Below are positions 1 through 7,836 of a stretch of 40,925 bases of DNA, piece after piece (the stretch's first letter is position 1; each line of letters starts with the position of its first letter). Position numbers and translations under genes: made by a program. The notes beneath the pieces were generated by a model, which did no database searches, had not been told where the DNA came from, and worked only from the letters and a program-made list of their open reading frames with translations. Origin of the DNA: Pseudomonadales bacterium (GTDB lineage Bacteria > Pseudomonadota > Gammaproteobacteria > Pseudomonadales > Azotimanducaceae); assembly GCA_028279305.1 (NCBI GenBank), contig JANQOA010000181.1:1-40925 (forward strand). Direction: 5' to 3'.

Positions 1-408
1 ATGTTCTGGGTCGGCACAACGGGTACCGCTTTTCTGGTTCTGTACGTTACCTTCCTGGGCTCCGACGGTGACGTTTACCGCACCCTGCGCCGTTACGGCA
101 CCGTGGTATTTTTCGGTTTCACATACCTTGCCCAGTTGCTGCTGGCCAAACGCCTGCGCGACATCGGCGTCACCTCAGCGCTGCTGACCTGGAAGTTTGC
201 GCTGGCGGTATTCATGCTGACCACCGGCCTGGTATTCGCTACCGCGGCCAATTTCTTTGAGGATGACGACTTTCTGCAGAATATCTCGGAGTGGAACTGC
301 GCCAGCGCGCTGACGGCTTTTCCTCTGCTCACCTGGCTGTTGTGGCGGCAAACCGGATTTACCCTCAAGTACAGTGTTTCGAAGGCGCCGGACGTGAGAG
401 GGAACTAG
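1..408 (+). CDS. DUF805-like small membrane protein, possibly cut at its 5' end
   Basis: The reading frame is open from the first base to a TAG at 406-408 and gives 135 residues. It has about four hydrophobic segments (roughly residues 6-22, 35-50, 62-82 and 100-116). The motif AKRLRDIG at about 49-56 matches the conserved basic/Asp/Ile/Gly loop of DUF805 membrane proteins. Function is unknown for the family. The window begins exactly at an ATG, so I cannot tell whether this is the true start; DUF805 proteins usually have another N-terminal stretch before the first helix, so truncation is likely. Its stop overlaps the stop of the convergent Omp85 gene by two bases, leaving no room for a terminator between them. 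Confidence 0.55.
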   Translation: MFWVGTTGTAFLVLYVTFLGSDGDVYRTLRRYGTVVFFGFTYLAQLLLAKRLRDIGVTSALLTWKFALAVFMLTTGLVFATAANFFEDDDFLQNISEWNCASALTAFPLLTWLLWRQTGFTLKYSVSKAPDVRGN

Positions 409-2105
409 AAGCGCTGCCTGCCGCTCAAGCTGATTTCCCAGGTATCGACAAACGGGCCGTCCACCAGCGGACGGGCAATATCCAGATGGAACACCCGGTC
501 CCGCCGGGTGCGGATGGACTCCAGACGCAAGCCCACGCCGACGTTGGTCAGTTGCCCAAAATGATCGCCGTCCCGGGCCGGCACCCAGTCAGGTGCGGAA
601 TCGTGGAACCAGGCACGGCCGCTGTCGACAAAAGCCGCGTAACCCAGGCGCAGCAGCCCAAACGGCGTGGCATCCGAATAATAACGCTGCTCCAGAGTCA
701 CCAGAAAGCTGCGGTCGCCGGGTTGATAACGGGACGGATAACCCCGCAAGCCGCTATCTCCGCCCAGCGTCAGTTGTTTATCCAACGGCAGGTTTTTGGT
801 GTGCTGATAGCGGGCGCTGCTGAACAGGCGCCACTTCTGCGCCTGCTGCCAATGGTAGGTGGCCTGCAACCGCCACTGCACATCTTCAGCGCGGCTGTTG
901 TCCAGATCATAGCGGCCCGCCGCGCGGGTGCTGAAAGACAGCAGGTGGCGGCCGTTGTACAAACGCCGCCAGGCCGCAGACCCCTGCCATAACAATACAT
1001 CACCGTCGCTGCTCAATTCGTCCGGCGACCAGCCCAGTTCCACATAACTGCTCCAGCCCAGCTTGATGTCTTCGGTGATACCCACCCGGTCCACGTCGGA
1101 TTGCTCAACAAAACTGTCCTGCACCAGCTGCCAGCCGACGTAGGGATAGGTAAAACGCCGCCGGGTTTCCGGCGCGCCGGGAAAATCCACGGGAAATTCA
1201 AACTCTTCCTGCACATAGCGGGCGCCCACAAAATAGCGGTTCACCCAACCGTTGCGCCGGCCGCCGGAGCGGGCGGCAAATACCGCCAACTGATCAGTTT
1301 CGGCCTGTAACTCAAACTCGTCCTCACCGAGAAATTCCAGGTCCTGCTCGCGTTCAAAATGGTCAACGCTGACCCCTAGAGAATAGGTGCTGTCGAGGCT
1401 GAAAAAAGGGCGCACCAGAGACAGGCCGTAACGCTCACCGTCATCGTTATCGATACCCACTACCCGGCCTGCCCAGCGGCTGCCCAGCAGATTAGGGTCT
1501 GTATAACTCACCGATGCGCCGGCGCGGTCGCGGTCATCAAAAAATGCCACGCTTATGCTCTTGCCGCTGCCCAGCACGTTGACGTCCGACAACGAGACAC
1601 TGGTTTCATTGTCGCCTCCTGAACGGCTCACCCCGACACCCGGCGTCAGCGTCCACACGTCGCGCACAACAACGTCCAGATCAACCCGCCCGCCGCAGAT
1701 CTGCCGCACCATCACCGCTGCATCATAAAGGTACGGTTTGGCACGCAGAATGCGCTCCGCTTCCTGCACTTTCTGCGTGCTCAGCACTTCCCCGGATGCC
1801 AGCGGGAACGCCTGGCGCAGTGCCCGCTCGCGGGTCAGGGTGTTGTAGCGGTTGGCCTGCCGGGCCAGCCAGTGGGACTTATGCGGGAAGACGTTCTGCC
1901 GGTAGTAACGGACCTCACCCAGACGGGTGCCGTCCAGGTTGGTCTGGATCTCCGCTTTGTTGCGGTAGCGGTCAAAATCCAGATTCTGCAACTGCCCAGG
2001 CAGCAAGCCATGTCCCCGGGTATAGGCCTGGGTACAAGCCTGGGCCCAGGCCGCCCCGGTCAGCCCGCAGCACAACAGCAGCAAAACATATCGAATGACA
2101 GTCAT
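405..2105 (-). CDS. Omp85/BamA-family outer-membrane beta-barrel protein
   Basis: This 566-residue protein has a signal peptide (cleavage after about residue 21, AWA). A POTRA-like segment at about 95-150 contains EAERILRAKPYLYDAAV, and a long beta-barrel follows. The Omp85 loop-6 signature appears as GLRGYP near residue 455, and the last residue is Phe, as expected for a Bam substrate or barrel. It is shorter than BamA (about 800) and has one clear POTRA, so it is closer to single-POTRA surface-antigen/TamA-like or secretion-type members. It lies 36 bp downstream of the P450 gene on the same strand and may be co-transcribed with it. The role (insertion, secretion or transport of a hydrophobic substrate) cannot be decided from sequence. 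Confidence 0.8.
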   Translation of the reverse strand: MTVIRYVLLLLCCGLTGAAWAQACTQAYTRGHGLLPGQLQNLDFDRYRNKAEIQTNLDGTRLGEVRYYRQNVFPHKSHWLARQANRYNTLTRERALRQAFPLASGEVLSTQKVQEAERILRAKPYLYDAAVMVRQICGGRVDLDVVVRDVWTLTPGVGVSRSGGDNETSVSLSDVNVLGSGKSISVAFFDDRDRAGASVSYTDPNLLGSRWAGRVVGIDNDDGERYGLSLVRPFFSLDSTYSLGVSVDHFEREQDLEFLGEDEFELQAETDQLAVFAARSGGRRNGWVNRYFVGARYVQEEFEFPVDFPGAPETRRRFTYPYVGWQLVQDSFVEQSDVDRVGITEDIKLGWSSYVELGWSPDELSSDGDVLLWQGSAAWRRLYNGRHLLSFSTRAAGRYDLDNSRAEDVQWRLQATYHWQQAQKWRLFSSARYQHTKNLPLDKQLTLGGDSGLRGYPSRYQPGDRSFLVTLEQRYYSDATPFGLLRLGYAAFVDSGRAWFHDSAPDWVPARDGDHFGQLTNVGVGLRLESIRTRRDRVFHLDIARPLVDGPFVDTWEISLSGRQRF

Positions 2106-2141
2106 CGGCCGGAATGTGTATGCCCGGGGCGGCAGCTCAAC

Positions 2142-3467
2142 CTAACGGTCATGGACCACCACCGGTAACTCGGTGATGCCGCGGATAAAGCTGGAGTTGA
2201 GATAGGCAGCCGGCCCCACCACCTCAATATGCTCGAAACGGCGCATGATCTCCTCCCACAGGATGGTCAGCTGCATTTCCGCCAGGCGGTTGCCCAGACA
2301 ACGGTGGATGCCGTAGCCGAAAGACAGATGCTCCCGCACCCTGGGGCGGTCGATGATCAGCTCATCAGGATTGTCAAAGTGATCCAAGTCACGGTTGCCG
2401 GATACGTACCAGATGGCCACCTTGTCCCACTTTTTGATTTCACGGCCGCCGATCACCGTGTCCTGCATGGCGGTTCTGCACATGTGCGCCACCGGCGACT
2501 GCCAGCGGATAATCTCGGGGACCATGTTGGGGATGAGCTCCGGACGGTCGCGTAACTTGTCATACTCGCCGGGAAACTGGTTCAACGCCTGCACACCGGC
2601 GGTGATACTGTTGCGGGTGGTGTCGTTGCCGCCGACAATCAGCAGCAGTACGTTGCCGAGAAACTCGTTGGGCGGCATGTTGCGCGTGGATTCACCGTGC
2701 GCCATAAAAGATATCAGGTCTTCGCCGGGTTCACTGGCTTGTTGCCGCTGCTGCCAGATGCCGTTGAAGTACTCAAAACACTTCCAGATCTCGTTAAACC
2801 CGTCCGCCGGCGTGTCAAAGTAGTCCGGGTCGCCGATTCGCTCAACCGTGTCCGACCAGTGGATCAGCAGATGCCGGTCCTCCTGGGGTACATCAAACAG
2901 AGTGGCCAGCATGCGTCCGGTAAGTTCCACCGAAACTTCCCGCACCCAGTTAAACGGCTCGCCCCGCGGCAGCTTGTCGAGAATGTCGCCGGCACGCTGA
3001 CGGATCATGTTACCCAGCGCCGCCAGGCGGGTGGGCGTAAACATCGGCGCCACCACTTTACGCTGCTGGTCGTGCACCGGTTGATCCTGCATGATGAACA
3101 TAGGCAGATGAAACAAACCGTCGGGCGCTTCTTCCATCGGCCGTCCGCCCAGCCGGATACCGCCGTTCATGATGTCTGAAGAGAAGATCTGCTGGTGGGT
3201 GTCTACATATTTGACATCATCAAACCTGGTCACCGACCAGTAGGGCCCAAACTGGCTGTCAGCGGTAAAGTGCACCGGGTCTTCCGCCCGTAAACGCTCA
3301 AACACGGCCAGTTCCTTGTGGGCCTGAAACCAGTTGCTGTTGCCTGGATCCAGTTCCGCCAGCGGCATCCCCGCAGGGTCGGCGTCGTCCGCCAACCGCC
3401 AGCGCTCGCGGATTTCCGCGTTGGACGTTTCGGTTTCAAACAAGGGCGACTGGGGGCGATCGGCCAT
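2142..3467 (-). CDS. Cytochrome P450, CYP153-like (alkane/fatty acid/alicyclic hydroxylase type)
   Basis: The protein is a 441-residue soluble bacterial P450. The I-helix motif GGNDTTRNS starts near residue 279, the K-helix ExxR is EIIR at about 318-321, and the heme ligand is Cys390 in SFGYGIHRCLGNRLAE. LTGRMLATLFD, ELIPNMVPEIIRWQ and VSGNRD closely match CYP153 alkane and fatty-acid terminal hydroxylases as I recall them. An ATG at 3494 is in frame, but the ATG at 3467 has AGGAG seven bases upstream and is preferred. No ferredoxin or ferredoxin reductase is present in the window, so redox partners must be elsewhere. CYP153 enzymes hydroxylate alkanes, cycloalkanes and terpenes; the substrate here is unknown. 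Three 14-bp direct repeats lie about 105-145 bp upstream. Confidence 0.88.
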   Translation of the reverse strand: MADRPQSPLFETETSNAEIRERWRLADDADPAGMPLAELDPGNSNWFQAHKELAVFERLRAEDPVHFTADSQFGPYWSVTRFDDVKYVDTHQQIFSSDIMNGGIRLGGRPMEEAPDGLFHLPMFIMQDQPVHDQQRKVVAPMFTPTRLAALGNMIRQRAGDILDKLPRGEPFNWVREVSVELTGRMLATLFDVPQEDRHLLIHWSDTVERIGDPDYFDTPADGFNEIWKCFEYFNGIWQQRQQASEPGEDLISFMAHGESTRNMPPNEFLGNVLLLIVGGNDTTRNSITAGVQALNQFPGEYDKLRDRPELIPNMVPEIIRWQSPVAHMCRTAMQDTVIGGREIKKWDKVAIWYVSGNRDLDHFDNPDELIIDRPRVREHLSFGYGIHRCLGNRLAEMQLTILWEEIMRRFEHIEVVGPAAYLNSSFIRGITELPVVVHDR

Positions 3468-3570
3468 GATGGTACTCCTGTGCTGCCGCTTCACTTTAAC
3501 CAGCCCATACCACCGCGTCTATCTCATCTGTCCTCATCTGCCCTTCAGGCCGGTGGATGCCGTGCGCCTG

Positions 3571-3612
3571 TGCCGATGCACTTATACCGATGCGCTTATG
3601 CCGATGCGTTCA
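3571..3612. repeat. Three tandem 14-bp direct repeats upstream of the P450 gene
   Basis: The units are TGCCGATGCACTTA (3571-3584), TACCGATGCGCTTA (3585-3598) and TGCCGATGCGTTCA (3599-3612), sharing the core CCGATGCnyTw. They lie in the 245-bp divergent region between the P450 (minus) and the small membrane gene (plus). Spacing and position suit a multi-site binding region for an activator or repressor of the P450 promoter, but no regulator gene adjoins it. Apart from these repeats and an AT-rich stretch at about 3668-3700, the gap 3468-3712 shows nothing I recognise. Confidence 0.6.
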
Positions 3613-3712
3613 TCTCGCAGCCCGCTAGGGGTATGTACGCATAGGCGGACGCTGAGCAGCTTGCCAGAATTGATTTAATGCAATTTGTACATATTCCAGT
3701 TAGGGGCCTGAT

Positions 3713-4141
3713 ATGAATGTTCTCAATCCTCCCATCATTGCCCGCATTGCCATCGGCAAAGGCATCGGCCTGGTTTTTGGGCTGGCGGGCATGTTGTCCG
3801 CACCACTGTTTTACCCTGAAATCGATAACCTGACGCGCATCGGCATCCTCTTGTGGTACCCGACCATGGGTGCATTCATCGGCGTGTTCGGCGTGCTTAT
3901 CCACCATCCGGTTCTGAATATGCCGTTGCCCTGGTGGGTCCGCGCGCCATTAATCGGCGCCTGGATGAATTTTGTGCTGGTGTTTTTTGCTTATGACACA
4001 TTGAGCGCGGTGATCAGCGGGACCACCGGCACGGATCTGTCACCGTTCTGGTTTGTGCTGCAAGGTGCGATTGTCGGCGCGGTCATCGGTTTCCTCGCCA
4101 CCCGCTATGCCGGCGACGGGCCGGCTATTCTGGCCAGCTGA
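3713..4141 (+). CDS. Small four-helix membrane protein of unknown function
   Basis: This is a 142-residue, strongly hydrophobic protein with four predicted membrane segments (about 17-34, 43-64, 77-97 and 110-130). AGGGG lies six to seven bases before the ATG, supporting the start. I do not recognise a family. The segments are rich in Gly, and a short N-terminal arm precedes the first helix. The gene is divergent from the P450 and convergent with the flavin monooxygenase, 18 bp away. Its placement between two monooxygenases suggests, but does not show, a link to the same substrate, for example membrane passage of a hydrophobic compound. Confidence 0.7.
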   Translation: MNVLNPPIIARIAIGKGIGLVFGLAGMLSAPLFYPEIDNLTRIGILLWYPTMGAFIGVFGVLIHHPVLNMPLPWWVRAPLIGAWMNFVLVFFAYDTLSAVISGTTGTDLSPFWFVLQGAIVGAVIGFLATRYAGDGPAILAS

Positions 4142-4159
4142 GCGGGCTGACCCTGCAGT

Positions 4160-5890
4160 TCAGGCGTTTTCACCCTTGCGGCGCAGGACAAAGGACGCGT
4201 CCATTTTTTCCCGCACTTCACCCTGATGCTGCCAGTAGCGCCGGAAGCCGCCGTTGTAGTTACCATCCTGACGGCGGTTTTCCGCACCTTCGAAGTTGTA
4301 ATATCCGGGGGTGCAATCCTGATTGCGGCTGGTCTTGCCGCGGTGTTTGATCACTTCCTGCACCCACCACTCTTCCGCATCGTAGGTGGGGTCCATGCTG
4401 TGATAGCCGTTCTTGCGCACATAGTCGATGCAGGCGGCAATATGGTCACCCTGGGTCTGCAACATATCCGTAAGGTTAAACTGGAAGGAAGCCTGGTAAC
4501 CGCCCATGATAAAAAGATTCGGGTAGCCGGCGGTGTGAATGCCTAACAGCGTGCGTATGCCGTCTTCGTACTTGTCATTCAGATTCAGTCCGCCGCGGCC
4601 GACGATGTTGTTGTATATACCGGTCTGCTGGACCTCAAACCCCGTTGCATAAATCAACAGGTCCAGCTCGTACTGCTTACCGTCAAAGACCGGCCCCTGT
4701 TCGCTGATCTGGGTAATACCCTTGCCATGGGTATCCACCAGATGAACATTGGGCAGGTTAAAGGTAGGCAGGTATTCATTGTGGAAACAGGGACGTTTGC
4801 ACATGAACATGTACCACGGTTTCAGCGCGTCAGCGACCTCGGGATCGTTTACCGATTCGTCAATACGCTTGTGAATGCGCATCATGTAGTCGATGTTGGC
4901 ATTTTCCTGCCGCCGCACTTTTTCTTCCGGAGAAAGCGCATCCAGCTCTGCCTTCTTCTCCGGCGGGATCTCCACTGCCGCCAGCACTTTCTCCCGCCGC
5001 CGCGCCTGCCAGCCCGGCTGCAGCTTACGCGCCCAGTTGGGGTCCGTGGGCCAGTCGTCGCGCACGTCGATGGAGGACGGCGTACGCTGGAATACGTACA
5101 GTTCTTTTGCGGTTTTGCCCAGCTCCGGCACAATCTGCACCGCGCTGGCGCCGGTACCGATGATACCCACCACCTTGTCGTGCAGGTTTTCCAGCTTCTG
5201 GCCGGTGTACTGGTAGTCCCAGCGGGAAGTGTGAAAGGAGTGCCCGGCAAACGACTGCATGCCTTGAATGGTGGAGAGTTTGGGTTTTGACAGGGTGCCG
5301 TTGGCGCAGACTACAAACTGAGCGCGCATGTTGTCGCCGCGGTCGGTTTGCAGGTGCCACATCTCCTCTTGTTCATTCCACACCGTGGATGTGACGGTGG
5401 TACCAAACACCGCCAGTTCATAGAGGTTGTATTTGTGCGCTATGGCCTGGCAGTGGCTGTATATCTCGGGGCCCCTGGAATAATGGTTCACCGGCACATA
5501 GTCCATCTCGTCCAGCAGCGGCAGATAGTCGTAACCCACTACATCACAGGCCACCCCGGGGTAGCGGTTCCAGTACCAGGTACCACCCACGTCCGCGCCT
5601 TTCTCGACAATCCTGATGCTCTCCACACCTTTTTCGCGCAGCCGGGCTGACGTCAGCAGGGCGGAAAAGCCGCCGCCGATAAACAATACCTCCACCGTAT
5701 CGTTGATGGGTTCCCGCGCGGCTACCTCTCCCGCATAGGGATCTACCGCGTATTTGGCCAGATCACCAGTGAACTCCGAAGTAAACTGCTGGGTGCCGGG
5801 GGGCCGGAAGCCCAGACGCAAATCCCGCTCTTCGCGGAATTTATCTTTAATCTCATCGTAATAAGCTTGCGGACGACGGGTTTTAGGCAT
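4160..5890 (-). CDS. Flavin-containing (Baeyer-Villiger type) monooxygenase
   Basis: The protein is a 576-residue FAD- and NADPH-dependent monooxygenase. The FAD Rossmann motif is IGGGFSA at about 71-77, with Ala where the third Gly is usual. GGTWYWNRYPG at about 102-112 is typical of BVMOs. The type I BVMO fingerprint FxGxxxHxxxW is present as FAGHSFHTSRW at 214-224. The second, NADPH-binding motif is GTGASA at 245-250. These enzymes insert oxygen next to a ketone to give an ester or lactone. The start has AGGGA seven bases upstream. It is transcribed away from the SDR at 6218, sharing a 327-bp regulatory region. The substrate is unknown; cyclic ketones, terpenones and steroids are all possible. 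Confidence 0.88.
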   Translation of the reverse strand: MPKTRRPQAYYDEIKDKFREERDLRLGFRPPGTQQFTSEFTGDLAKYAVDPYAGEVAAREPINDTVEVLFIGGGFSALLTSARLREKGVESIRIVEKGADVGGTWYWNRYPGVACDVVGYDYLPLLDEMDYVPVNHYSRGPEIYSHCQAIAHKYNLYELAVFGTTVTSTVWNEQEEMWHLQTDRGDNMRAQFVVCANGTLSKPKLSTIQGMQSFAGHSFHTSRWDYQYTGQKLENLHDKVVGIIGTGASAVQIVPELGKTAKELYVFQRTPSSIDVRDDWPTDPNWARKLQPGWQARRREKVLAAVEIPPEKKAELDALSPEEKVRRQENANIDYMMRIHKRIDESVNDPEVADALKPWYMFMCKRPCFHNEYLPTFNLPNVHLVDTHGKGITQISEQGPVFDGKQYELDLLIYATGFEVQQTGIYNNIVGRGGLNLNDKYEDGIRTLLGIHTAGYPNLFIMGGYQASFQFNLTDMLQTQGDHIAACIDYVRKNGYHSMDPTYDAEEWWVQEVIKHRGKTSRNQDCTPGYYNFEGAENRRQDGNYNGGFRRYWQHQGEVREKMDASFVLRRKGENA

Positions 5891-5943
5891 GTTTCATTCC
5901 CTGGTCAGATCTGGCGTTGGGCAAGTAAAGAACGTCGGAAATC

Positions 5944-5972
5944 ATTATATAAGACTATAGTGTTTCGTTTAA
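5944..5972 (-). promoter_or_regulatory. Candidate promoter of the flavin monooxygenase gene
   Basis: On the minus strand a perfect -10 box TATAAT (5944-5949) is preceded at 17 bp by a weak -35 TTAAAC (5967-5972); TTGACT sits slightly further out (5972-5977). An 8-bp palindrome ACTATAGT (5954-5961) lies inside the spacer and could be an operator. The stretch is strikingly AT-rich against the surrounding GC-rich sequence. The downstream ATG is at 5890. Confidence 0.5.
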
Positions 5973-6002
5973 GTCAAACATGCCCGCGCGGCCGCAGCCG
6001 CG

Positions 6003-6014
6003 GTTTATCATAAC
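6003..6014. promoter_or_regulatory. Palindrome, first copy (GTTTATCATAAC)
   Basis: An interrupted palindrome shares the core TTTATCATAA with a longer perfect palindrome 135 bp downstream. It lies in the 327-bp region between the divergent BVMO and SDR genes. Duplicated matching palindromes are what a dimeric repressor would use, but the sequence names no regulator. Confidence 0.35.
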
Positions 6015-6137
6015 GGTCGCGGTGCATGAAAGCACCGTTGCAGCCCAACCCGGGCCCGGCCGCCCGCAGTCCGCCCCCTTGAGGTTTATCTCCGCGACCG
6101 CCGACGCCGCCTGCAAAAACTGCTTTCAATCTGTTAA

Positions 6138-6152
6138 GTTTTATCATAAAAC
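6138..6152. promoter_or_regulatory. Perfect 15-bp palindrome (GTTTTAT C ATAAAAC), candidate operator
   Basis: The arms GTTTTAT and ATAAAAC are exactly complementary around one C. It is 65 bp before the SDR start at 6218 and shares TTTATCATAA with the copy at 6003-6014. An HxlR or TetR-type dimer could bind here. The rest of the gap (5891-6217) is GC-rich and shows no gene. Confidence 0.45.
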
Positions 6153-6217
6153 CAACTTTGCGGAGCCTCTTGCCCCACAAGATCAACACGAATTCCCATC
6201 TACAACAGGAGACCATT

Positions 6218-6976
6218 ATGGCTGACAACAACCACACGGTGGCGCTGATTATCGGCGGCGGACCGGGCATCAGCGCAAGCTGCGCGAGACGCTTCAGCAG
6301 CGCGGGCATGCGGGTGGCGGTGGCGGCGCGTAATCCTGACAAACCGGTTCTGCAGGCCCTGGCAGCCGAGCACGGGGTCAGGAACTATGCTTGCAACGCC
6401 GCCCGGGCGGAGGATGTGGAGGCGCTGTTCAAGCAGGTGCGGGAGGACCTGGGCACCCCGGGACTGGTGGTGCACAACATTGACGGACGGGTGCGGGAAG
6501 TATTCCGTCAGCCCATTACCGACGTCCAACCCGACCTGGTCCTGGCCACCCTGCAGAATTCAGCTTACAGCGCCTTTCTGGTGGGCCAGCAGGCGGCGCG
6601 GCAAATGCTGGCCGCGGAACCCGGCGCTAACGGCCAGCGGGGCACCATCATCTACACCAACGCCAGTGCCGCCATGAAGGGTTACCCGTTAAGCGGCGCG
6701 TTTGCCATGGCCTCACACGGCAAGTCCGGGCTGGCTCAGAGTATGGCCCGCGAACTGATGCCCCAGGGAATTCATGTCGCCCACGTACCCATTGACGCTG
6801 CTATCGGCTGGACCCAGGAAGACGGTACCCGGCAACACCGGGTTGCCGGTACCACCCGGGATGACAATATGGCGGACCCGGACTTCATCGCGGAAACCTA
6901 TCTGCAGTTGCACAACCAGCACCGCTCCACCTGGGCTTATGAGGTGATTCTGCGGCCCTGGGTGGAAACCTGGTAA
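6218..6976 (+). CDS. Atypical short-chain dehydrogenase/reductase with substituted active site
   Basis: This SDR-fold protein has 252 residues. The nucleotide-binding glycine motif is GGGPGIS at 13-19. Where NNAG is expected it reads HNIDG at 86-90. At the usual YxxxK site the sequence is FAMAS at 162-166, so Phe162 replaces the catalytic Tyr and Ser166 the catalytic Lys; a Ser (150) is present at the third catalytic position. GIHVAHVPID near 184-193 resembles a group of atypical bacterial SDRs that I recall also carry Phe for Tyr. It could be a degenerate enzyme, a binding protein or one with different chemistry. The start at 6218 is chosen because CAGGAG lies seven bases upstream; an in-frame ATG at 6158 lacks this. 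It is convergent with the crotonase. Confidence 0.8.
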   Translation: MADNNHTVALIIGGGPGISASCARRFSSAGMRVAVAARNPDKPVLQALAAEHGVRNYACNAARAEDVEALFKQVREDLGTPGLVVHNIDGRVREVFRQPITDVQPDLVLATLQNSAYSAFLVGQQAARQMLAAEPGANGQRGTIIYTNASAAMKGYPLSGAFAMASHGKSGLAQSMARELMPQGIHVAHVPIDAAIGWTQEDGTRQHRVAGTTRDDNMADPDFIAETYLQLHNQHRSTWAYEVILRPWVETW

Positions 6977-7011
6977 ACCTCTCAGCAGGTTGATTACCAG
7001 GGACTGCCGGA

Positions 7012-7836
7012 TTACCGGCCTTTGAATTCCGGGGTACGTTTCTCCTGGAATGCGCGGATGGCTTCTTTGGCGTCCTCCGTTTGAAACGAGCGCACCATGT
7101 ATTCCGCTTCCTGGTCCAGGGCGGATGCAAGATCGCTGGTTGCCGCTCGGTTGATATTGCGTTTCATGTACCTGATGGCAGCCGTCGGGCCATGGGCAAT
7201 ACGCCGCGCAAATTCAAACGCGTCTGAGCGGAACGTGTCATCATCAAACACCCGGTTGACGATCCCCAGCGCCGCCGCCTCGTCAGCGCTGAGCCGGTCC
7301 GAAAGGAAATAAAGCTCTTTCGCCTTGGCCACACCCACCAACCGGGTGAGGTTCCAACTGCCGCCGTAATCGCCGGACAGCCCGATGTTGCGGAACGCCG
7401 TGGTGATAAATGCGCTGCGGCTGGCAACCCGCAGGTCGCAGGCCAGAGCAATGGAAAGCCCGGCGCCCGCCGCGGCACCCGGCAGTGCCGCCAGCAGGGG
7501 TTTGTCGAGTTGCTGCATGCGCAAGGTCAGCGTGTTCTGGCCGTGTTGTAATGTTCTGACCCGGTCCGCCTGGGTTGGCTTGGGCGCATCCGTGTCTGCG
7601 GGCGCCGCACCGCCCATGCCGCTGACGTCGCCGCCGCTGCAGAACGCCTGCCCGGCACCGGTGATCATGATGCAGCGCACGTCCGGCCGCAATTCAAGAT
7701 CATGCAACCCGGCGCGTAAGGCGGGCGTCAACTCGCTGGACAGCGCGTTGCGTTTCTCCGGCCTGTTCAGGGTAAAGGTCGCCACCCCGTCATTGATGTC
7801 ACACAGCAGTTGATCTGTTCCAGTCTGATAGCTCAT
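7012..7836 (-). CDS. Enoyl-CoA hydratase/isomerase (crotonase) family, probably isomerase-like
   Basis: This is a 274-residue crotonase-fold protein. The oxyanion-hole regions are AFCSGGD at 64-70 and PGAAAGAGLS at 119-128. Aligned by eye to rat enoyl-CoA hydratase, the two catalytic glutamates (E144, E164) are Ser128 and Phe148, so ordinary hydration is unlikely. Asp156 in GDYGGSW lines up with the Asp of PaaG-type isomerases (PDCGGTW). CoA-ester isomerisation in a degradation pathway is the best guess. Its ATG overlaps the stop of the HxlR gene (ATGA at 7833-7836), so the two are translationally coupled in one operon, with the regulator first. Confidence 0.83.
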   Translation of the reverse strand: MSYQTGTDQLLCDINDGVATFTLNRPEKRNALSSELTPALRAGLHDLELRPDVRCIMITGAGQAFCSGGDVSGMGGAAPADTDAPKPTQADRVRTLQHGQNTLTLRMQQLDKPLLAALPGAAAGAGLSIALACDLRVASRSAFITTAFRNIGLSGDYGGSWNLTRLVGVAKAKELYFLSDRLSADEAAALGIVNRVFDDDTFRSDAFEFARRIAHGPTAAIRYMKRNINRAATSDLASALDQEAEYMVRSFQTEDAKEAIRAFQEKRTPEFKGR

